From Crotophaga sulcirostris (taxonomy: Eukaryota; Chordata; Aves; Cuculiformes; Crotophagidae), in assembly GCA_013397455.1 (NCBI GenBank), contig VYZB01000168.1, positions 1,330,839 to 1,394,838 on the forward strand: DNA of 64,000 bases, written 5' to 3'. Below the pieces are notes generated by a model. That model was not told the DNA's origin, made no database searches, and was given only the letters and a program-made list of their open reading frames with translations. Both the position numbers and the translations under genes were made by a program. Of this stretch, positions 36,901 to 49,600 are shown piece after piece (the first letter of the stretch is position 1; each line of letters opens with the position of its first letter).

Positions 36901-39900
36901 TGTTTCATTGTAGACAAGGCACAAAGTACAGACAGAATTGCCATAATACAAAGAACTACAGAATGCAAAAGATGCAATAAGGTGAATTCAAAAGAAACTT
37001 GGACTGTCTAGTGTTTGATTTCTAGGATGGATCTGTACTGAAAGCGATGTTTTGAGGTTGAGGTATGGAACTCTTTGGTATAAGCACCAAGAACACATAA
37101 AAAAATAATGATTGTTGTAATGAAGGGCTTGAAAGGCAGTTGTCATCACTGACTAATATGTAAGAAGGTTGGGAATGTCTGGTTCAGTGGACATTCTTAG
37201 TTAGATACTTTACACCAAAATGTTTCCAATTTCTCATCACAGATTTTTCTAGTTTTCTGGAAAGTGTCTGGGGATCGATCAACTACATTTTCCGAAAGTT
37301 ACTTCCTCAAGCTCATCATTACAGGAGGATACCCCTTTATCCTGCTCTAGTCTCTTTTTTTCCACTCATAGGTTACTAATTCCTGCCCCTTTCCATCTGT
37401 TTATCAACCACCTCTAGCACCATAAATGATGCTACAGAGGTCAGAGCATCTCTGTTAAAATCGCCCAGCTCCTTAACAGTATGAGCTCTGCGTCACAAAG
37501 CAAAGAGATACTGTAGAAGATTAGAATTTGAAATTTTCCTACCTGGCATTGTTTTAAGCCAGAATCTCCCCTATTTTAGTTTAACTGAATGTGTATAATT
37601 TCTTACACTCATAGGAACAACTTTATCATGATTTGGCATGCTGCAGGAGGAGGGAGGTGTGTGTAACTATCTTTATCTCCATGTAAGTCTGCAGAATTGG
37701 GTAGGATAATACGATAGAAACTGTGTCTTACATCAAATAAGGGCAGGAAAATTTGGGCCTGTTTTGTTAAATAATAAGCTATATGTCATCACACACCACC
37801 CCCCAACCAGGTCCCTACCCCCTCCTCTTGCTCCCAGCCACTAGATTCATAGAATAATGACTTTCATGTCAATAGATAATTTAGACAAGGACTTGCCAAG
37901 ATACTTGGTATATTACAGAAAAAAAAGGTAATAGACCTAGCTATCAGTAACCAAGATTATGCTCTGGTCTTTAGAGGATCCTTGCCCTCATATTAGGAGA
38001 TTACAGGCTCTAGGACCCTTTAAAACTAACTCTAGCTTTCTGCAGGGCTCTAGACCTTCAAAAAATACAACCACTGAAGCAGGACATATTTTTTACTGGA
38101 AACTGCAGCAGGTATTCAGGTCACAGGGTATAATAAGTTTAAACGAATACATGAAGAAACGTGAATATTTGAGTCCATGTTCACAGGGAAGGACACAAGT
38201 CAACTAATCAGTAGACTTGAAGTTACCCCTCTCAGGAAGACAAGTGTCTTGGTCTGAGTTGGCAGAGTAATTACCGTCTTCTATTTGGCATTCGTAGCTG
38301 CAAATGCTTTTTCAAGTCTAGGCTAGTTGGTAACTGTAAGTTTACCGTCACCTCAGTAGCTGGATAACAGTTCAGCTTCCCTCTGTGTTTATAGTGATTT
38401 AAATTCAGACCTCCTCAGCTGTGGATGACTGCACTAGCTTCAAGACAATGCATTATTTCATGCATGGAAATGTTATACTTGTGGTCAGAATTTCTCAGAG
38501 GTGCTTGTGAATGAGCTGAGAAAGTCCAATGATCTGAGAAAGCTTCAGGCCAGTCTTTTGATTTTATCTAGCCTAGAAAAGAAGAGATATTAATTAAATT
38601 CCCTAGACAAAGAGTAGTCCCATTGTCCTTTTTGATACCTGCTTAGCCCCTTGAATATTTAAAAAAAAATATCTGTACAAAATAAAACATTTTCTAGTAG
38701 AGGACTTGAGGAGCTCAACCCTGTTCAGAGCACCAAAAGCGCTGTGTTTGGGCTATAGTCTTAGAAGAAAGGTATAGGATGTATTCTTAACTTGTGGGTC
38801 TAAGTGTTGTATGACAGGGGATTTGGATTCAGGTGACTTAAGTGATAACTGGGCAAAGCCTAACCCCAAGCTCCTTTTGTTAATCTAACCGTACATCAAG
38901 CACCTGATCATTGAGCACTGGAGGTTCTTAGACTGCACTACCAGCTGTCACTTAGCCAAGACCAAATATATCAGTTGCCTGCAACCTGGTTGCTTGTCTG
39001 GAAGAAAGCCAGAGTGGGATGGGGAAAGAGCAAATGGTTCAGGCATTAAGTCAGGCAGGGCATCTTTCACTTTGGCTAGATTGAAAATCTGTGCTCTCAG
39101 GGCAGGGACCCTAGGAAAAGATAATACTTTCCTGTACCCCAGTCTTCATGTATCTAGATTTATGAGTTACATGTCTTCCTCTTATTTACCACACTACCCT
39201 GTGTTTGTTGGCAGATTTGGTTCATGAAAAAAGAAAGTGTAAATGCCTGAAATTTTGTTCATTTCTATTGTTGTTTTGTTTTGTCGCTGCTTTTCTTCCT
39301 TGAATCCCGAAAGGAACATCAAAGTACAAAGGAAAGAAAGCAATACTAAGAGTAAAAGCTAAATGAAAAGATGGAGGGAGGAAAAAAAAAAAGGAAGAAA
39401 AAGAAGAAAAGAATTTTGCAATGGCCCTGGGGAACTTCTTTCAAGGGGCTTAGACTTCCTTCAGAGAAAGTTTAGATACATGTTTGTTTGCTTGCATTTT
39501 CAAACTGGGGCTGTTCATACACACTCAGAGGACAAGAGCAAAAGCAATGCAAATTTCAGAGGTGTTTAGTGCAGCAGGCTGCTGGCACGGCCACCTGGCT
39601 ACTGTTAGCAGTCCACTGCCCACTGTGCTCACCCATTTAAATATTAACAACAAAGGGGAAGGTGGAAATGTATCAATTAAACATCAGGAGTGTCTGAGCA
39701 AGTAGATGTATTGTTTTCAGGACACAGTGCAGGGAGTTGCATACCCTGACTTCTGTTCCTGGCTACTTAGTGCTTTGACTGTTAAGCCACGTTAACATAT
39801 TTTCCCTCCCACCCCCTCTTTTCTTATGAAGGCATGATTGCAACACATGGAAGGAACAACATTTGTTTTCCAAAAGTGAGGAAGAGAAATCCAATATCAG

Positions 39901-40181
39901 TCCAGAAGTGGACTTGAGTTGACTGCAGCTCTTGACCCTGTCATGGCAGCTTTCTTCTACAGCCTCCACACAAGCTGTCAGGTGTTTTCCACAAAGTAGA
40001 AGAGAGATATGTTAAATAATTCTTCGTGAGTGCAAATTAAACAACCTGACAGTGGTTGATGATCCTGCTTTTCCTGTGTGGCAGTGGAAAGCCTTGGCAA
40101 AGAAAACCTATCCCAAAGGAAGGTAGTATGCTCTAATCAGTCTAAACTGGAAGACTTTACCAAACTAGTCTTAAAAACAAT
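33952..40181. other. Unassigned unique sequence
   Basis: No gene or interspersed repeat is recognised. There is a short TATA/TGTA-rich stretch at about 35286-35330 and a homopurine tract at about 39361-39415. Open frames up to about 90 codons show no recognisable domain. Confidence 0.5.
39361..39415 (+). repeat. Homopurine A/G tract
   Basis: A nearly pure A/G stretch of about 50 bases. It gives a lysine/arginine/glutamate-rich frame that is compositional. Confidence 0.85.
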
Positions 40182-40600
40182 AACATACTGGATCAGAATT
40201 AAGATCCATCATCCCTGAATTCTGAGTGCTGTCAATGATGGGTAACAAGGGGTAAACGTAAGGAGACTGTATGTATACTTATATACACATTTCTTCTGTA
40301 CCGTCTTCTAGGGTCCTGAATGACATCCTGAATGTTAAGTGTGTCCTATATATTTAGTAACTCTTAATTGATTTATATTCCATGAACTTGTTTTTTCTTA
40401 AATGCATGTGAATTTCTGACTTCCATGACACCCTGTGACAAGGAGTTCCCCCATTTAACTGTTCTAATTACACAGCTTAGCTGTTGTGTTAGATTTCATA
40501 TGGAGAAATCTGTGATGAGTTAATATGAACACTGAAGGTATCTATACTCTTCCAGCATATTCATATCACCACATACACCAGGCTTTGAAAAATCTCCTTG
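40182..40600 (-). mobile_element. Ancient amniote CR1-type LINE fragment
   Basis: The low-coordinate end starts with an acatactggatcagaatt block and a tccatcatccctgaattctg block, the reverse complement start of the 3' UTR in old turtle/crocodilian/bird CR1 families. It continues with a ttccatgaacttg block, then gacaaggagttcccccattt. The order agrees with the related copy at 18090-18510, which covers the next part of the element. It is decayed, with no frame left. The high-coordinate end is uncertain by about 50 bases. Confidence 0.65.
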
Positions 40601-42574
40601 TGGGATGTTACTCCGTACTGTGGCACATTTGGTGAATAGGCTTAAAAAGGGATACTTTATTAAATTGAAAGCAAAGGAAGCACATACCCAGTGATCTGGA
40701 TGACTAACGGCTTGCAGTCACGTGCAGTGCCACTCAGGGAGTGGGAAACATGCTTTCACCTGCACAGATTCACCCACAAGCATGGCAGCCATTATCACAA
40801 GCGGTCTTAATTTTCAAAAACCCTTTCAATTCTTACTAGTATCTTAATTTCTTACTCGCCACATTTTGGTTTGAATTTCAAGAGATTTAACTTGAATATT
40901 TTTACCTCTTCAACTGGACCATTTAAAATAGTTGCTGATAGTTCAAATCTGTAGATAATTTATTCTCTCGATATTTCTAAGAACTTATTACCTGTGTGTA
41001 TATAATGATGAAATTCCATTATATTTTCTTTAAAAACCTCACCATGCATTTCATTACATTATCCAATTGCTACTATGCTTGTACAGTATTATGTTACTGC
41101 CTGATCACAGGCTGTTTACTGTACAGATGTGTTACTTTGATTAAACAAATGCAACTAGTCGTACACAGCAAAGCTTATTCAGTACAACATTCTCAAGTAC
41201 TGGTCATTGATCCTGACTTTGGTTTAATCAGTGAAGCGTGAATTCAAGGCTTAGTTTTGCAGAAAGATTGACCTGATTGCTTGGGGTTTCTTCAAAGCTG
41301 GACAAAAAATTTTTGCTCCAAGTTAAAACCTAGAAAAATATATTTAAAATTCATTTCTATTTTTGTATTATAATGGTGAAATCAGATGGAGCCAGGATGA
41401 ATGAAAACACGAAGCAAAGACATCTGAACAGAGAAGACAAAAAAACAATTGGAAAAGAGAAAGAGGGAGGATAATGACAAAATAAGTTGAGTAGAACTCT
41501 CAGTAAGCCAGTTACAGAGGAGATGGACCTCAGTTCTCTAGAAGCCCAGTGTAGTGTTCTATCCTTTTGACTAAGCTAAAAACCTAAACATCACATTGGA
41601 ACAGCTCATCAGCCTGGAAATAATACTGTTGGCTTTCAACAGGATTCTCTGTCTTAAAACAGGTAAGAAATTGGAAAATGCTATGTATGTACCAAGAAAA
41701 ATTATTAGGGATTTTTAAAGGGCTGATTAACATTGAACAGTGCTACTTATTTTCTCTTTGTAGACAGATATCTTGGTCTTCCAGCTAGTCTTCTGCCAAA
41801 GGAGAAATCCGTGACTCCATACTGGGTTCAGCTCATATAATGTATTGATATTATATACATCAATTGTTTTAACAGAACTGATCAAATCAGAATTTGGACA
41901 ATCCGACTTCCAGGAACTTCAACTCACTTTCCTAAGTGCAATTCTGTGATAAGTTAGAAAAGCCATGATGGAAAATACCTTCCTGAACTGTTTGCCACAG
42001 CTCCCCACAAAGGAACTGCAGCAAAGATCTAAGGATGATGCAGCGTTTCTAAAAGGAGAAACTTACCACTACTCCAGTTGTGTTGGCAACTCCTGAGGCT
42101 GTGTGTGAGTGCCATCTGCTGACCCCTGCCATGGGAAAACAAAGCAAAACCCATTGGTCTGCTCACCCTTCCTTGGGGTGTGCAAACGCATCCCATCAGA
42201 TTGAAAACAAACCCGTTACACTTCTTCATAATGTAATATATTCTAAGGCAACTGCCTTACCAGTTATTCCCACTTATTGTCTTCCCCTGAGAACTCACAA
42301 CTGTACAATCGTATGCCCTATATATGCTGCTACAGCTTTTCAATCTTAAAGCCTATTCCAACACACAGCCTCTTCCTACTATCTTGACAGTAGGTCATGA
42401 GCCTGAGAATTTCTTTAGTTCCTATGAACACGTCTGCTAGATCTTCCTGCAGCTAGGGCATACCTTCATACTATGCCCTCTTCTTCTTATGACATATGGA
42501 AAAAAATCAGCACAATTCAACACCAAAATCTATGCATCCTTTAAATTTTGCTTATGTAAAATACACATCAGTTT
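40601..42574. other. Unassigned unique sequence
   Basis: No recognised gene or repeat; AT-rich with short random open frames. Confidence 0.5.
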
Positions 42575-42830
42575 ACCGTAATAATCTGGGATTGAACTGC
42601 CTGCTCTGGATGTCCTAGCTTTGCCATAGGTTGCTTGTGTGATACTGGGTTTGTCATTGAATCATCCAATGGTTCAGTCTTTATCTGTAGAAGGGGGATA
42701 AGAATATTTCCTCTGTTTGCCTGATCTGGGCCGAACTTGCTAAGGCAAGCACTATTTCTTTTTATGCATTGCTTACAAAATCTACCACACAATGTTCCCT
42801 CTGGCATTGTGAGGATAACATATCTGCAAT
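42575..42830 (+). mobile_element. MIR-like SINE, sense
   Basis: The order of blocks follows a MIR/CORE-type SINE: a gggattgaactgcctgctctgg start, tagctttgccata, a gtgtgatactgggtttgtcattgaatc core, then a cagtctttatctgtagaagggggataagaatatttcc block and a late tgtgaggataacatatc block. About 70 extra bases lie between the last two blocks, so either an insertion or a divergent variant is present. It is a dead, ancient tRNA-derived SINE; no internal polymerase III boxes were identified. Confidence 0.55.
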
Positions 42831-43199
42831 ACATACAAAAATATGGCAACATTAATTTCAAACTCTTTTAAGGACTCACATAATTCTGGGTTTGGATTTT
42901 CTCTTTTTTGGGGGGAGTTGGAGGGAAGTCTTCTTTACAGGGGAAATTTCACTTAGGAAGAACAATAGAGACTAAATCATGAGACTATTGGGAGAAATTC
43001 AACTATTTTATATAACTGTATTGGTATCTATATGTGTGATCTAGCTCCAATGGCATGGGATTGGCAAATCAGGAAAAACAGAAATACTGTCCTAATTTGC
43101 AGAAGTGGTAGCATCCCACTTTGTTCACAGTCTTTACTTGTCAGGGAAAACATTCTTTGTTTAGATTACCTTAATTTTTGCATCATCCAGATCGTTCCC
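42831..43199. other. Unassigned spacer between two MIR-like SINEs
   Basis: No recognised feature apart from a T/G-rich stretch at about 42902-42918. Confidence 0.45.
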
Positions 43200-43350
43200 C
43201 AGAAAGCTGAGGGTCTAAACAAAAACAGGGATTTGCCAGCCTTGTTCCACAGGTGGGAGTGAAAGTCCAGAGAATCAAAAGCACATGACCAAGACTACAA
43301 ATACAATCATGCTGCCAAGAATGGGAATTGAACTCAGACCTTCCCTGGAT
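43200..43350 (-). mobile_element. MIR-like SINE, antisense
   Basis: Read on the minus strand the blocks are gaaggtctgagttcaattcc, then cttggcagcatg, a tagtcttggtcatgtgcttt core and ctctggactttcactcccac. This is the 5' and core order of a MIR-type SINE. It lies in the opposite orientation to the copy at 42575. Boundaries are approximate. Confidence 0.5.
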
Positions 43351-43839
43351 TACACTGCAAAGAGACACACTTGTACCCTGAGTCAGCAGTATTTACATCT
43401 GTTGGTCCAGTAACACCATGTGGTTGCGTTTGTATGGAGCTGAGCCCAGGTGAATAGGCTGTGCTCTTGGCTGGGCTCGGAGACTTGGGCGCACTGACAC
43501 AGGTACAGCTTTTAGTTTGCCCTGAATATATGCAGCAAGAGCATTTGCCACAGCCCTCAGCATACAGCATCAGTGCATCCCAACTCATAAACTTTGTCCA
43601 CAAAAACAACTTTTAAGGATTCTGCGTCTTTAATGTAGAAGAGAAAGTCAAAAAATCCATTTCTTCCTAAAACCAACAGAACAAAGGGAGAAAGAAAGAA
43701 AAACTCTAACCCTCTCTCCCCCACCACCTCCATACAGCATGAAACTCCCACCTGTGTACGCGACACATTTTAGCCTTTAAATAAACAACAACAGCAAGGC
43801 GAACCTTTCTATCTCCCCTATGTAAGACGAGAACTATTC
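43351..43839. other. Unassigned sequence
   Basis: No recognised gene or repeat. A 91-codon minus-strand frame at 43334-43609 has no recognisable domain. Confidence 0.45.
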
Positions 43840-44110
43840 TGGCTTTGCCACATGTCCTGTAATTACGGGTCGAACCCCTGTTCACAGGGGTATCGATCTG
43901 CTGCTAGCTGCGTCTAACTCATTAGCTATTCCTTCATTGTTTCCTATGCAAATTAAGTTAATGAGAATTAGGAACATAATGGAGCCCATTCACCGTTCTA
44001 GTTGGTGGAAAATGGGTTTGACTACCAATTTTCCATTACAGCTGTTTTGTAATTACTCTGGAGCACTCTGCATTCTAATGGAGATCCTGAGCTGATTTGA
44101 CAGTAGCTTA
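43840..44110. promoter_or_regulatory. Candidate conserved regulatory element with octamer site
   Basis: Inference from sequence texture. This repeat-free stretch holds four CpG in about 43866-43912, a 7-bp inverted repeat with 4-base loop (ACCCCTG 43874-43880 and CAGGGGT 43885-43891), a perfect POU octamer ATGCAAAT at 43946-43953 followed at once by TAAGTTAAT, and a TAATTAC homeodomain-like site near 44050. Clusters of this kind are common in vertebrate developmental enhancers, but each motif can occur by chance. Confidence 0.25.
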
Positions 44111-44123
44111 GCTTTTTTTTCTC

Positions 44124-44156
44124 CACACCTCCACCCCCCACCCCCCCCTCCATCTT
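44124..44156 (+). repeat. C-rich tract
   Basis: Two long C-runs separated by A within a pyrimidine-rich stretch. The minus strand is correspondingly G-rich and approaches, but does not cleanly satisfy, a four-run quadruplex pattern. Poly-A and poly-T tracts follow at about 44211-44220 and 44249-44263. Confidence 0.8.
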
Positions 44157-45769
44157 CTCCTTCTGGTAAGATTTTTTCATTAAATGTCTGGAGTTTGATT
44201 TTTCTGCAGTTAAAAAAAAAGATGATTTTTTCCTGGAATAGCTTGCCCTTTTTTTTTTTTTTTGTGCCAAAGTCTGACTTGGGTCTTGCTCTGTTTTTAA
44301 TGCTGGGGTTAGTTTGCCCTGGGAAAAACAAAGGAAAATTAAACCTAAAGCATCATGGATTTTATTCCTTTCCAGTCTGATTTCTGAAGGAAATGAGGCT
44401 TATCATGTCCAAAAAGAACGTGCACTTCTGCCTATCTGTCTGTCTGTCTCACTTTATAGACTGATTAGCTCACTTCAATCAAATTTATCTGAGGGTTGGA
44501 GGTGTCGAGGATATTAAATTACTACAAGGTTCAGAGAAGAGGCATCTGAGTGGCAGAGAAACACTCTATGAGCACGGCCGTTAAAGGCAGACTGCAGCGT
44601 GAGCCCACTCTCATTAGATACAAAAGAACCCACACAAACATACCTGATTTTGTACATCTCAAACACAGGATCAGGGTTTGCACCTTCCCTGACACCACAC
44701 AGTGTAGCCACAAAACCAGTGAAAACTGGACTTTGTTAGTTCTGCTCATTACAGAATGAGTTGTTTTTAAGCCATTGAGTCTAAAAGTACTTTTAAAGCT
44801 GGAAAAGAAGTTCAAGGTTTCAAGGCTTGGAAACTACTTTCAGCTATTTCTCTACAGAACACATATTATTAATCATGTTAATTAAAATGGTGCCTATGGG
44901 CCAATCAGGTATGGGGCTCGGCTGTACCATTAGGTAGTGAATAAATGCTGAATAGTAGATGGTCCTGTCCGCTTAGTCCTATCAGACAAGTAACACATGA
45001 GGATGGGGACAGGCTGGAAAACGTGGAGTAGGATGTGGCAGTGGTGATGTGCCCATCAAAGTTGTATCTCATCTGTTTTGAGGATGGGTTAGATGCCCTC
45101 AGCTCAGGTCCTTCCCTTCATCACACAGGGCATTAGTATGCTGGAAACATTCTGCATTTTGGATGGTTTTACTTTTCTGTTTCAGAATAGGACGTCTAGG
45201 ATTCTGAAATAAAGTGAATATAATTCTCAAGGACGATAGAGTGAGGTGCTTTTGTGTAGTTCTTCCATGAAGAAATGGAATCTACTAAGACCAAAACTAT
45301 TTTTGTTATTAATGATAGATTTAGTTTATAGGACCTAAGATCATAAGAGACTTTGACATGCTGCTGCACTCAGAAAAACAGAGATGGTTGCTTTTGCACA
45401 GTTCTTATGAACTGCCTTTTTGGGCTTCAACTCAACTCTAGGGTTCTCCTGGAGTTCAATAAAATAATTTTGAGGATTAACAGCTACTGATTCAGAGTAC
45501 TGAATACAGTACTGATACAGACCAACTTGTAACAAAGAAACCTAGATTTTTTTCAGTATTTAACATTCCTTATGCCTTTCGAAAAACTCTGACACATCCA
45601 ATCCCACATGGTTTCTTTTCTGACTCCAGTTAGTGCACGATGCATAACAGAATTGTTTGTACTAAACAGAAAAATTCCCAACCTTTCTTAATGAAAGTAA
45701 GATGAGGCTGAGGGTTAAGAAAGGCCAATGGCTACATGGAAAAGAAGGCAATGGGAATACAGGTGGATA
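44157..45769. other. Unassigned unique sequence
   Basis: No recognised gene or interspersed repeat. Poly-A and poly-T runs at 44211-44263 and a short CTGT tandem near 44437-44450 are the only distinctive elements. Confidence 0.45.
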
Positions 45770-46490
45770 ACTGTACAAGGCCAAATGCACACAAAGTGCA
45801 TTATACTATTTGCATTACAAGGGAGGTTTAATTGAAATGCACAAACCAAAAGGTCAAATTCATGTAAAATTTAAAGGCCATTTTTATTATTTGACATGGA
45901 ACAAATTGTAACTTTATATTGCCTTTAGATGCAATTTTGTTCAATGAAATTAGATTAAGGTAAAATAAAACACGCCCTTTAAAGCATTAAGATGAAATAT
46001 TAGAACTTATTATGAGTGGAAAGAGATTTTGATTTCTCTAATATATACCAAGGAAAATATTTGGTGGGAACTATAGTCAACTAATTTGCATTAATACAAA
46101 TAAGAACTATTAAGTTTAGCTGATTAGCATATTTATATGTACTGTAGGCACCACATATTCAAAATAGAATCTGATTACTAACGGAAAGTACTACATTTAA
46201 AAGCAGAACCTTTGAATCTCAGAATGGACCATTTATTGTATTTAGAAGATGATACAAAGAGAAGGATTTTACCAAGAAAATTAATTAGATCACTTTTTTT
46301 TAATTCATAAAAACTCCAAGTTTAAAGAACTTTAAAAATGTCGAAAAGAAACATATGTGAGGTAATACTGACTGCTTTTGGAACATTTCACTTTAAATGG
46401 AAAAATAAAACATTGTCAGGTGAAAAAAAAATCACAAATAAAATAAAGATATCATCTCTTGTCGACATAGCATCTGGATATTAAGGGATT
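45770..46490. promoter_or_regulatory. Candidate AT-rich conserved non-coding element
   Basis: Inference from texture. About 700 bases of AT-rich but complex, repeat-free sequence carry two exact minus-strand POU octamers (ATTTGCAT at 45808-45815 and 46084-46091), the second within a TAATTTGCATTAAT context, a GATTAGCAT site near 46122, and further homeodomain-like TAATTA sites near 46279. Vertebrate conserved enhancers often look like this. The background matters: the octamer also occurs singly at about 5985, 24474, 39547, 43946 and 54569 in this window. Confidence 0.28.
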
Positions 46491-46499
46491 TTATCCTGG

Positions 46500-46615
46500 T
46501 AACATTTTAAGATTACAGGAAAATTATTATCCCTGTTTTCATGTGAGAAGCAAGGTAAACACAATGACTGCCTAAAACAACAGAGGAAGATTTGGGCTCA
46601 GATAGAATTGAAATA
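46500..46615 (-). mobile_element. Possible MIR-like SINE, antisense
   Basis: The plus strand shows an attattatccctgttttc block, then aggtaaacacaatgactgcc and aagatttgggctcagataga, which parallels the reverse complement of the MIR 3' half and core. The match is weaker than for the copies at 42575 and 43200. Confidence 0.35.
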
Positions 46616-49600
46616 TATGTTGCTGTATTTTTGGTTTTTTTACACCTACAGTGTATGCCTTATTTGACATATTTCTTCCACCAGACATATTTTTCCATTT
46701 TTCATAACATACACCACTCAGTCTAGTAAATGTCTGTGGCACGTTTTCAACTATCTGAACTAGCAGGACTATCTGAATACTTCCATTGACTTCACAAAAA
46801 CTACTTATGTTTAATGAACTTAAACACTGTAAATAGTTTAATGTATCATAGTATAAAATACTGGTAATTTCAATCCATTAGTTACCCTTCTAATTTGATC
46901 TTTGTTAAATGTAATGATAAAAAAAGTTTTTTTCATTCTTTGGATATTTTGTCTTAATTAGTTTCTATTCAACTTATTGCTTGACTTTCTTCTTTTCTTT
47001 TGGGAGTTGAAGGATTTAAAAAGTCTTGCATCCTTACACTGTCATGATGAAGTAGAGGGGGAAATTCACTGCTGTGATCTATCCAGACCCTTAAGGAAAA
47101 GGATGCATGGAAAAATCACTTTTTATTTCTTTCTTTTTCCCTCTAATCACATCTAATGTTTGGTCTCTACTTTAAATTTTCCTTGGAAAGAACTAAAGAA
47201 CTCTGCTGGACTTTCGTCAATGAAAATATTTTATAAATTAATACAATGCTTGAGGTGCCATGATAGAACTTTCTAATTCAGTGTGTGAAACTTAAAAATA
47301 GGAAGGTCCATTCAATAGTGAGTTTGTAATATTGTCATATGAGTCACAAGTTGGAATTTCAGATCTGGTTACCCTGATGAAATCTTAGCATTATTTTAAA
47401 CCTATGATGTTAATAGAAGATTGGGAACATCTTCCTTACATTTTTATTATTATTTTTTATGGCAATCATTTCAGCTTTTGGTTCCCCAACGTAACTGGTT
47501 TTCATTTGTTTTTTTGATTAACAACAAAAGTGAAACAATTTTCACGCAGCTACTGCGGATGCATTCAGCCACTGGGATAAGATACATTTCAGAGATTCAA
47601 CCCTCAGATTTGTATTTCTGTTTCCCTCTTTACAGTCGTTCTATTCAAATCTGGCAACTCCAACTGTCATAGCAAATTTAACCCTAATAGGATCTTAGGC
47701 AAAAATAAAAGTAACAAAAGCAACAAACTGTCCACCAGTGAATTTTCATGGTTCCGTTCTATGCCCAGCATTTCTGGAAACTGGATAAACTGCTGATATA
47801 GAATGTGAGAGTAAATCACTGAAATGTACTCCAGAGAAGTTCATCTTGGCCAAATCCTATCCCAGATTATTCACACTAAGAGAATTTCAATGAAAACCCT
47901 AACACCAAGCGGTGACCAGCACAGCAGTTGATGCTAAATCTCCCAGTTGCAAGAAATTCCATTGGTAAATGTATACGAGACTACATGTAGCTAAAAACCT
48001 ACAAAGATGCACATTAAAAATAAGTTAGACAAAATGAAAGAGATGAGTGTATACTGATCCTTTTTATTCATAACGGTTGTACCCATCAATCTCAGATGCA
48101 CCCATCTTCACATCTCACAGGTATTATCATGCTTATTTTACATACACCGTGACACGGAAAAGCATCTTATGTTCAGGTCTTCAGGCTTAAATAGTGCCTT
48201 TCGTCCTTTCAGTATAATTAAATCTAGCATTACCAGTGCAGATTTCTCTAAAATAGAATGAAAGGTCCAAACTCTGGAAACTAGAAACTAAGCATTTAGT
48301 AGGACAACTTTGTACTATGGAGACCTCAATGGGTGTTGTAGGTGTGCAGCATCTTTGAGGATTTAACCTATCAATTTAAGAACAGGCAGCGTGAAGCTTA
48401 TTTTCTCCTGTCCTCACTCAGACTGTGCTTTGTTAAGAACACTATATTCAGAGCAAAAGACAGTTTTGGATTTCATACTCAAAAGGTGTAACTTGAATTC
48501 CTGAGCTAATTGAATTAGATGAATGGATTTCCCCTGGACCTTACTGGGATCAAAACTTGTCATTTTTCATTTCCATTAATGAGATACCATAGATATACAC
48601 CAGCAGCAATTCTGGTAAAAATGAAAGTGGAAAGAAGAGCAAATGGTCAGACTATCCTTTTTAAACTTAAACTCTCAAGACTGTTAAGGAACTTTTCTTT
48701 CCCTGTCTTACTACTGCAGATTTTCTTGCTCCTTTCTCTGAATAATCCTCCATTCATCATAGAAGGAAGAGTCCAGATGAAGGAACACAGCTGTTATATC
48801 TTCCTTTACAAAAGTCCCTAAACTTCCTGTTTTCAAATCCTTTCTCATACAGAATAAGACAGGCCTGGGTGTGACCATATTTAACGAAACTGAACCTAGA
48901 GTTCCTCATTAATTTTCAGTGCTTTCCCAGCACAGCAGAAATTTTCCCAGGAGAAGCAAAAAAGTACTAAAGCTGCACATCAAAGCAAAAAACACTTGGG
49001 TGTTTGTTTTTTTTTTTTGGTGAGGGGGAGGAAAAGTACATTTGGTACATAACTTCAGTAGAGCCCCTGGGAATGAAAACACTTGTTCTTTGGTATTTAC
49101 TTTTTTTTTTTTGATGGGGTAGGGGGGTAAAAAGGAAAAGAAATCATAATATAGGACTTGGAGAAATAATTTTTAACACAGTGTAAATATCTGCTGAATG
49201 GACAGTAAGATTGTTATATTAATAAACTGACACTTTGAAGTATGTTGTCACTGGACCTAGAAGTTAGGAGAGTTTTTATCTTACACAGCACTAGCAAACT
49301 CTCTGAGCCAGACGAGTGCTCAAAGTTGCTTGTAAAGATTATACATAAAGTATTGTAACAGATGTGATGCCAGTGGACAAAATGAAAGTGATTCTTCAAG
49401 AGGGAAACTATCTGGACTGAACTCATTGGAATATTCTAGTAATTAAAATCAGCATGGTCAGGCTAGATTATCAGGTTTTTTTTCTTTCAAGGATCTGCCT
49501 CACTTGTGGAAAAGGCAGAGTGAGGTTATGTACCATTTCCAATGGGATCTTGTTGCTGATTTCTACAAACATTGCTGATGAAGAGTGACAGTGTATTTCA

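Noticed and set aside
43334..43609. Cysteine-containing 91-codon minus-strand frame
   Set aside because: Partly overlaps a MIR-like SINE and has no cysteine spacing typical of a known domain.
48110..48200. Possible MIR-like SINE
   Set aside because: Only one short block resembles MIR; too weak to call.
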